NCBI GenBank assembly: GCA_030267565.1
Contig: BRXU01000002.1
Span: forward strand, 2,321,001 to 2,385,000
DNA length: 64,000 nucleotides
Direction of reading: 5' to 3'
Source of the DNA: Pleodorina starrii
Taxonomy: Eukaryota; Chlorophyta; Chlorophyceae; Chlamydomonadales; Volvocaceae
The notes below the pieces were generated by a model. It was not told the DNA's origin. It saw only the letters and a program-made list of their open reading frames with translations, and ran no database searches. Positions within the stretch are counted from its first letter, which is position 1; every line of letters starts with the position of its first letter. The position numbers and the translations under genes were made by a program. Positions 56,832 through 64,000 of this stretch are shown here, piece after piece.

Positions 56832-58851
56832 AGCCATGACCGGCCCCTGGGCCCATGACCGACCCCCTGGGCCCATGGCCGACCCCTGGGGCCATGACCG
56901 ACCCCTGGGCCCATGACCGACCCCTGGGCCCATGACCGACCCCCTGGGCCCATGACCGACCCCTGGGCCCATGACCGACCCCCTGGGCCCATGACCGACC
57001 CCTGGGCCCATGACCGACCCCTGGGGCCATGACCGACCCCTGGGCCCATGACCGACCCCTGGGCCCATGACCGACCCCCTGGGCCCATGGCCGACCCCTG
57101 GGGCCATGACCGACCCCTGGGCCCATGACCGACCCCCTGGGCCCATGACCGACCCCCTGGGCCCATGACCGACCCCTGGGCCCATGACCGACCCCTTGGC
57201 CCATGACCGACCCCTGGGCCCATGACCGAACCCCTGGGCCCATGACCGACCCCTGGGCCCATGACCGACCCCTGGGCCCATGACCGACCCCTGGGGCCAT
57301 GACCGACCCCTGGGCCCATGACCGACCCCTGGGCCCATGACCGACCCCCTGGGCCCATGGCCGACCCCTGGGGCCATGACCGACCCCTGGGCCCATGACC
57401 GACCCCCTGGGCCCATGACCGACCCCCTGGGCCCATGACCGACCCCTGGGCCCATGACCGACCCCTGGGCCCATGACCGACCCCTGGGCCCATGACCGAC
57501 CCCTGGGGCCATGACCGACCCCTGGGCCCATGACCGACCCCTGGGCCCATGACCGACCCCCTGGGCCCATGACCGACCCCTGGGCCCATGACCGACCCCT
57601 GGGCCCATGACCGACCCCAAAGCCCATGACCGACCTCTGGGCCCATGACCGACCCCTGGGCCCATGACCGACCCCTGGGGCCATGACCGACCCCTGGGCC
57701 CATGACCGACCCCTGGGCCCATGACCGACCCCCTGGGCCCATGGCCGACCCCTGGGGCCATGACCGACCCCTGGGCCCATGACCGACCCCCTGGGCCCAT
57801 GACCGACCCCCTGGGCCCATGACCGACCCCTGGGCCCATGACCGACCCCCTGGGCCCATGACCGACCCCTGGGCCCATGACCGACCCCTGGGGCCATGAC
57901 CGACCCCTGGGCCCATGACCGACCCCTGGGCCCATGACCGACCCCCTGGGCCCATGACCGACCCCTGGGCCCATGACCGACCCCTGGGCCCATGACCGAC
58001 CCCAAAGCCCATGACCGACCTCTGGGCCCATGACCGACCCCTGGGCCCATGACCGACCCCTGGGGCCATGACCGACCCCTGGGCCCATGACCGACCCCTG
58101 GGCCCATGACCGACCCCCTGGGCCCATGACCGACCCCTGGGCCCATGACCGACCCCTGGGCCCATGACCGACCCCCTGGGCCCATGGCCGACCCCTGGGC
58201 CCATGACCGACCCCTTGGCCCATGACCGACCCCTGGGCCCATGACCGACCCCCTGGGCCCATGACCGACCCCTGGGCCCATGACCGACCCCTGGGCCCAT
58301 GACCGACCCCCTGGGCCCATGACCGACCCCCTGGGCCCATGACCGGCCCCTGGGCCCATGACCGACCCCTGGGCCCATGACCGATCCCTGGGCCCATGAC
58401 CGACCCCTGGGCCCATGACCGATCCCTGGGCCCATGACCGACCCCTGGGCCCATGACCGACCTCTGGGCCCATGACCGACCCCTGGGCCCATGACCGACC
58501 CCTGGGCTCATGACCGACCTCTGGGCCCATGACCGACCTCTGGGCCCATGACCGACCTCTGGGCCCATGACCGACCTCTGGGCCCATGACCGACCCCCTG
58601 GGCCCATGACCGACCGCTGGGCCCATGACCGACCCCTGGGCCCATGACCGACCTCTGGGCACATGACCGACCCCTGGGCCCATGACCGACCCCCGGGCCC
58701 ATGACCGACCTCTGGGCCCATGACCGACCCCTGGGCCCATGACCGACCCCTGGGCCCATGACCGACCTCAGGGCCCATGACCGACCCCTGGGCCCATGAC
58801 CGACCCCTGGGCCCATGACCGACCCCTAGGCCCATGACCGACCCCTGGGCC
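56832..58851. repeat. 2-kb satellite of a 19-bp unit, about 100 copies
   Basis: Tandem copies of CCCATGACCGACCCCTGGG. Units are 19 or 20 bp (one extra C) or lack a C (GGGGCCATG). Variants such as ATGGCC, ACCTCTGGG and CCCCAAAGCCC mark positions. The CCCCAAAGCCC variant recurs about 385 bp apart (57615 and 58000), showing a higher-order repeat of about 20 units in the left two thirds. The right end (58380-58850) is enriched in ACCTCTGGG variants. Because 19 is not a multiple of 3, all three minus-strand frames stay open and give 19-residue periodic [19 protein letters not shown] peptides; these are not genes. Confidence 0.97.
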
Positions 58852-59323
58852 CTCAGCAAAGAAGCGTACGAGCAGGGCATTGTGAACAGGTTTCCGAATC
58901 CATGCAGCCATGCTCAGCCTGCCAAGAGTTGCGTGACGGAGCGACTGAGTGCGTGCGAAGGCGGGGCAAACCATAGGTGCAGCCGTGAAAGCAGCATTAC
59001 TCAGGTTGCGGCGCCCAGGTTGCCCGGGTGATGGGGATGGATGGTGCGCGGACTGTCGCCCCATCGCAGCCAGCGGCCCCGAAACTTAAGCTTGGCACAC
59101 GGGCTGTAAACTGGCGATCGCTTTATATCGCAGTACGTTGCGATCCCTCGGCCGTAGCACTGATCCATGATCCGTCACTAACTTTAATAACAATTTATTT
59201 GTACGGCATCAGTTGGGCAAAATCCGTTGCCTCTTAACTGAGAAACGGTCAAACGGACCTCAATCACCGAAGTTGCTCTGCTGCATGGTGCCCTCACCCA
59301 TTTACATTGAATTTGTTTAATTA
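58852..59323. promoter_or_regulatory. Upstream region of PSTK
   Basis: No ORF of note. The last 150 bases are AT-rich (AATAACAATTTATTTGTACG, TTTGTTTAATTAATGAATC) and lead directly into the PSTK ATG, so the promoter and 5' UTR are probably here. Confidence 0.4.
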
Positions 59324-61227
59324 ATGAATCTTCAGGAAAGCAATCGCGCAAAATGCGCTTTGCTTGTGCTCTGCGGCTTGCCGGGCAGCGGCAAAACGAC
59401 GCTCGCCAAAGCGATCCGCGAGCACCTGCTTCGACACCACGAACCATTTCTCAAATCAGGCCCTTTCTGCGACGTCCAAATCGTCACCTTTGACGACTGG
59501 CTGCACCCGGAGCTGCAGCAACTTGCAGGCCAGTTCAGCGCGGATGCTTGGCAGCGGAGCCGGCAGGCGGCCCTCGCTCATCTGCTAAGCGCCTTGGAAA
59601 GAGCGCAATCTAATGCGTCTCACACGCTAATAATCGCGGACGACAATCACCACCTGCGCAGGCAGGTTGGGACGCGGGGCCGGGGACGGGAGCGGGGGCA
59701 GGTTGGGACGCGGGGCCGGGGACGCGGCGCTGGGTCGGGAGAAGCGGGGCTACCGCCCACGCGGGGCGTGCGGCCTCGCGCAGCGAGACGTGCCCGCTTC
59801 ATTATCAGTCCCCGACGCTCCCCACCAAACACCTCGATATCCATTCAGAATGTTGCCATATTCGGCAGCGCGTCACATGGGCCGCGCGGCACCACGGATT
59901 CTCTTCCCTCTGCAAATCCACACGCTGACCGACACCCAAGCCTGACCTCTCTCGCGCCGCCCACCGTCCCTGCCCCCGCCTCCCCTCTTCGCTGCTGTTC
60001 CTGCCGCTCCTGCTCGCGCTCCTGCTCTCGCTCCTGCCGCCTGCCGCTCCTGCCGCTGCCAGCATGCGTTACGAGCTCTTCCGCGCGGCTCGCGACCGCG
60101 GCGCCGCCTTCCTGCAACTCTACGTGGGCTGCAGCCCCCAGCAGGCCCTCGCGCGGAACCAGCGGCGCAGCGGCATCGCCGCGGTGCCGCCCGAAGCGCT
60201 GCTTCGAATGGCGGCGGCGCTGGAGCCGCCGCAGCCGGAGCGTTTCCCCTGGGAGGCACCCTCCCTCACCGCATCCGCGGCCGCGGTGTCTCCTGCGCCT
60301 GACCGGGTGGCTGCTGCTGGAGAGGACCTCCGCGACGGTAGCGGAGGCGGCGTTGGTAAAGGCGGCGGCCGCGACGACGGAGGAGGTGGTGGTGGTGGTG
60401 GTGGTAGCGAGGAGGGAAAGGAGGAGGGGTTTTGGCAGCGTGTTGGCAGCCAGGGAGCTGATGGAGGCCACCGAGGGCAGGTTTTGGAAACAGAGTTTCG
60501 AAAGAGCGTCCTGCAACCGCATTCCCAGGAGCAGGGGCAGACGCAGGGGCATCCGCCTGACCAGCAGCAGCTGCCGGAACACGACCCGTTGGACAAGCAG
60601 GAGACCGTGCGACCCGACACCGTCGCCGGAGCGATCTGCACAGCGCTGTGGCGCCTGTGGGGCCCGCCCCCGCCGCCGCCTCCCACCGAGGCCGAGGTGC
60701 TGGCGCAGCGCGAGGCGGGCCGCGCCGCCAACGCCGCCAGCCACCTGCACGGCCTGGATCTGCGCTCCCGCCGCGCGCTGGGCGCCGCCGTGGCGGCGGC
60801 GCCGCCGGCTGACCGGGCGGCGATCGGCCGGCATCTCAACGAGCGGCGCCGGGCGCTGCTGCAGGCGGCGAGAGAGCTGCTGCAGCACCTGCCACTGCCG
60901 CCGCAGGCGCCGCAAGCGTCGCCAGCAGCACCGCCGCTGCTGCCACCGCCGCAGGCGTCGCAGCCGCAGGCCGGCGCGGGCGAGGGCGAAGGGCGGGGCG
61001 GCGCCTCCAGCGGGGCTGACGGTGGCGGTGAGGACGCAGCTGACGGAGGAGATGCGTCGGAGGAGAACCGCGTTGTGCTGGAGAGGCTGAGGGAGCTTGA
61101 GGCGGCCTTCATGAGGGCGGCTGGGCTGGGGAAGGAGGCGGAGACGGAGACGGAGGCGGGAAGCAGCGGGGGCGGGGGCAAGGCCGGAGGTGCTTGTGCC
61201 GCCGGCGGGCGCGAAAGGGGCGAGTGA
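59324..61227 (+). CDS. PSTK: O-phosphoseryl-tRNA(Sec) kinase (selenocysteine synthesis)
   Basis: Two exons, 59324-59661 and 60063-61227, give 500 residues. PSTK phosphorylates Ser-tRNA(Sec) with ATP; SEPSECS then converts the product to Sec-tRNA, in the cytosol. Walker A is G18-LPGSGKT-T25. FDDW (56-59) lies where PSTK has its second-strand aspartates. ADDNHHLRSMRYE (105-117) matches the PSTK signature ('DDN...SMRYE') only if the intron uses a GC donor (CGCAG|gcaggt) at 59662; a GT donor four bases on would break the motif. Next come LQLYVGCSPQQALARNQRR and an E-RFPWE segment. A Gly/Gln-rich insert separates the kinase core from a C-terminal helical region (about 315-395, LDLRSRRALGAAV...LNERRRALLQAARELL), as in eukaryotic PSTK but longer. 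Its presence implies the alga makes selenoproteins. Confidence 0.88.
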
Positions 61228-62736
61228 GGAGGTGTGGGGCCTCAACGGGGCACCGCGGATGGCTGTCATGACCCATCTCCGCCCCGCCCCGGCCACATGC
61301 GGGAAGTGGTTGGGCTGCTGCGCCGCGCTTGCGGGGCGGTTACGGCCTGGAGCGCTGGAGGGCTCCAGTCGAGTGGAGGGCCCGAAACGGTAACAAGCGT
61401 CGGCGTCGGGCACGGCCCTGACGCTGTACGGACCGTTTGCGCGCCCGTCAATCAACGTACCGGTACTCATGCCTGCAGCCCTGTTCAGACGGTGACCACG
61501 CATGAGGCGCTGCGAATGAGGCGCTGCGCTGGGCCCTCGTGGATGGCCGAAGGTAGGTGTGGGGCGCGGGGCGTGGATATGCCAGGTGCGTGGGAAGTAC
61601 GACAGGCGGGGGATGACATTTCTTCGATGTTCGGTGTCCTATGGCCGAGAATCGTATCAGAGCTGCCGCAAGAGCAGGTAGACACGTTATCGTGCTTGCC
61701 TTCCGGCGCAGGCACGCCGGGCGGGTGGAGACGGACGTGGAGGGCGGGCAACGCCTTGCTGCAGCTAGCGCACGCGGCGTCGAGTGCAGCGCAGCGCGCG
61801 AGGCATTGGCGGCGGCTGGTGCTTGGGATGATGACTGAGGCGGGTGGCGGGAGCTTGAGCTTGACGGACGGCAGCCGATGCCGGGGGCACAGATGCAAAG
61901 GCTCGTGGGTTGGGGAGGAGTTGGGGGTAGGCCGGCGGTGACATGCCATCGGCATACAGCCGCAAGCAAGGGAGAGGCCCGTCCGCAGTTCCGAAGCTTG
62001 GTTCGTTGGGGATTACCATCATGTTGTACGGTATCTTCCATCCACTTCATCGTACGACAAGAGGCTGGATGCCCCCAGCTGGATTGGGCTTTCACCATGA
62101 TTCCCCGTCTAGAGCAAATTGTACGGGTCCAAGTCTCGGTAACTTTTGTAACGTATGCAAAGACACTAGTTGACTCTTCCGAGTATCTCCCAGATGTTAC
62201 ACTTAGCCTTCTGGACCTCAGCTCGCTGTTCCTCGGCGAGTGATGACGTTGTAAGATTCCACAAATATTTAAATCACTGCTGCAGACGTCCGACAAACAA
62301 CCGTCGTTCTGTCGCGGCAAAGGGGTGTCGTGCTGCCCCAGGGTCTGTGATAGACCACCCGTCAGGCCGTCGTGAAAGGCCGGCTGTCAAGAGAGTAACA
62401 GCAGCTGACAGCCATACGGCAGGGAAGGCTGTGCCAGCCTTATACCCGCCCCTAGATAGTACCTGTGCCCGACATATCGAACGGACACACGAACACCCGT
62501 GCGTAAGATAGAACTATATATCGGTGTCGGAGCGCAACAAGACCCGACCACGAGTAACGGTCATGTCAAGCTAGGCACGTCCAACTGTTCCCAGGTCCCA
62601 AAGTCAACAGGTTGCGACCTTTGCCACGACAGAACGACGGTACCAAATACCACGACTTTCGCTCTGGAAGCTTGATTGGCCATCCTCGTAAGCTTGGTGG
62701 TTCTGCACATCGCGAGTGGGCTGCGTTTCCCCCTTA
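61228..62736. other. Intergenic downstream of PSTK
   Basis: GC-rich at first (probable PSTK 3' UTR), then AT-richer from 62000. TGTAA occurs at 62147-62151 and again near 62250, about 0.9-1.0 kb past the stop; either could be the poly(A) signal. No gene is recognised. Confidence 0.45.
62147..62151 (+). terminator. Candidate TGTAA poly(A) signal, PSTK
   Basis: TGTAA about 920 bases after the PSTK stop in an AT-richer context. Another copy lies about 100 bases further on. Confidence 0.3.
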
Positions 62737-62834
62737 ATGATGATAATGGCTGGTCCTAACCAAATGGCGACCAGAACGGCCGTCCTGTTGCTCTTGGTGT
62801 CAGCAGCGTTCGCCATGGCTCATGCTGCCGGTCG
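62737..62834 (+). CDS. Possible first exon of a secreted protein (signal peptide), gene continuing right
   Basis: In-frame ATGs at 62737, 62740, 62746 and 62764 lead into TAVLLLLVSAAFAMAHA, a textbook signal peptide: Arg, then a hydrophobic core, then an AMA-like cleavage site. It is followed at once by a good 5' splice site (GGTCG|gtatgt at 62835). The exon would end in phase 2 after 98 bases. No second exon was identified before the window ends, so the protein is unknown. It could also be a chance hydrophobic ORF. Confidence 0.35.
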
Positions 62835-63794
62835 GTATGTACGTATATATGTCGCTTCAGCGAGTCGTCTTGGGCGGCAGCTGCCTGCTGGGCGCAACCA
62901 GCAAATAGAGGGGGGGGCCGGCCGTTCGACTGCTGAACCACTGCTGCACTCCAGATTACGTACGAAGCCGTTCATTCATAGTAGCGCTAGGAGTGAGGGG
63001 CGACGGGCGGCGCCCCGTCTGCTGCAGGGGTAGCGGCGACACCCAATAACTATACATACGTGATGCCTGCCGTTTGCGGAATGTAATATTACCAGTTTAA
63101 CTCACTGACGAGTCCTGAGTTTCCTACGCGGTACTTTCGACGTGCTGCCCACCTTACCTGTGGGCGCCCGCGAAACGGGTTTACGTAATGCGAGAGCCGC
63201 TGGTTCCGCATAATGCCTTTACTCACACGAACCAAGCCAGAGAGGTTAGGTTCCTTCGTTGCGCTGCCACTGCAATAGTGTCACACCGCATAATAACCTG
63301 GCTACCAGGAGGGACTTTCGCCGCGTCGCGGCCATACATCTGTGCACGTCAAAACTGCCACCCATTGACTGCTATATACATATATAATAAGCGTCCCTAG
63401 CTAATAATTGCTGTGTGCCTTCCCATACCATGCATGCGCGTCGTATGCGATCATGTCACACATGCACGTGTGTTCGACCGCATGCCACGCATGGACGGAC
63501 GGACGAACCGAGCAGCGCGGCGCATACTGCAGGCGCGCTGAGGTGGGTACGTAGCTAGCATAGAAGCAACCAGCCCCAACGGACTGGATAGGTAGGCTGG
63601 ATGGGCGCGCACCCCGGCCGGCCGTTGATGTATGTACGTACGTATGTATGTACGTGGGTGAGGTAGGCAGCAGGGCAGCTGGCAGGCAGGTTAGGCAGAT
63701 AGCCCCATACCATACATAGCAAGGTAGCCAGTCTTGAATGGTTCTCTGGCTGGTTGGCTGGCTGAAGACGCGCCAGCTCATTGCTGGTCGAAGC
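62835..63794. other. Right-end non-coding region
   Basis: Mixed composition. Several GTACGTA/TGTATGTACG runs (63620-63655) and CATGC-rich stretches (63420-63500) occur. No ORF with recognisable content. It may be an intron of the gene starting at 62737. Confidence 0.35.
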
Positions 63795-63824
63795 ATAATC
63801 ATAATCATAATCATAATCATAATC

Positions 63825-63919
<95 letters not shown>

Positions 63920-64000
63920 CATCATAATAATAATAATAATAATCATAATCATAATCATAATAATAATAATAATCATAATAATAATAATAATAATCATAAT
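63795..64000. repeat. (AAT)n / (AATCAT)n microsatellite reaching the window edge
   Basis: About 200 bases of AAT units with interspersed ATC, starting as ATAATC hexamers, then about 35 uninterrupted AAT units, then mixed. The minus-strand Ile/Met ORF through it is an artefact. Confidence 0.97.

Noticed and set aside
56832..58851. CRISPR-like array
   Set aside because: Units are directly abutting with no unique spacers, and the DNA is eukaryotic.
56771..58880. Three long minus-strand ORFs (573-690 codons) across the satellite
   Set aside because: All arise because a 19-bp unit has no stop in any minus frame; the peptides are purely periodic, with no start context or splice structure.

Overview
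The window is nuclear DNA of a green alga, most likely a chlamydomonadalean (Chlamydomonas/volvocine lineage). The evidence is very GC-rich third codon positions, genes split into many small exons by GT-AG introns, proteins swollen by Ala/Gly/Pro/Gln runs, GC-rich microsatellites in introns, TGTAA-type poly(A) signals and a TTTTAGGG-like telomeric tract. The gene content (plant-type MTA, GLE1, and PSTK of eukaryotic selenocysteine synthesis) also fits. Nothing bacterial or viral was seen. Exon models were built by hand from splice sites, reading phase and family similarity. Every multi-exon model below keeps frame through all junctions, but none has been tested against transcripts.

Layout, left to right. 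39-5805 (-): the C-terminal half of a CHD6-9-like chromatin protein without a helicase, running off the left edge. 8194-13877 (-): GLE1, the mRNA-export factor at the nuclear pore. 13878-18149: intergenic, with a retroelement scrap. 18150-21337 (-): a tyrosine-kinase-like (TKL/Raf-like) protein kinase. 25222-30600 (-): a 1139-residue low-complexity orphan with a perfect 77-bp inverted repeat in its last intron. 31644-36268 (+): a membrane-anchored protein with a DUF4347-like domain and EF-hands. 38580-41270 (+): an intron-less Gln/Pro-rich orphan with a SUMO-interacting motif and an AT-hook. 45336-51013 (-): MTA/METTL3, the m6A mRNA methyltransferase. 52296-54578 (+): a bicupin protein. 56832-58851: a 2-kb satellite of a 19-bp unit. 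59324-61227 (+): PSTK. 62737-62834 (+): a possible signal-peptide exon of a gene leaving the right edge. 63795-64000: an AT-rich microsatellite.

The genes do not form one pathway. Two act on mRNA (MTA marks it, GLE1 helps export it) and two look chromatin-associated (CHD-like, SIM/AT-hook protein). Genes alternate with more AT-rich intergenic stretches of 0.5-4 kb. No tRNA, rRNA or CRISPR array was found. The most interesting items are the helicase-less CHD-like protein with a duplicated module, the DUF4347-TM-EF-hand architecture, the inverted repeat that reads as the same peptide on both strands, the organised satellite, three apparent GC-AG introns, and short sequences recurring between introns of unrelated genes.
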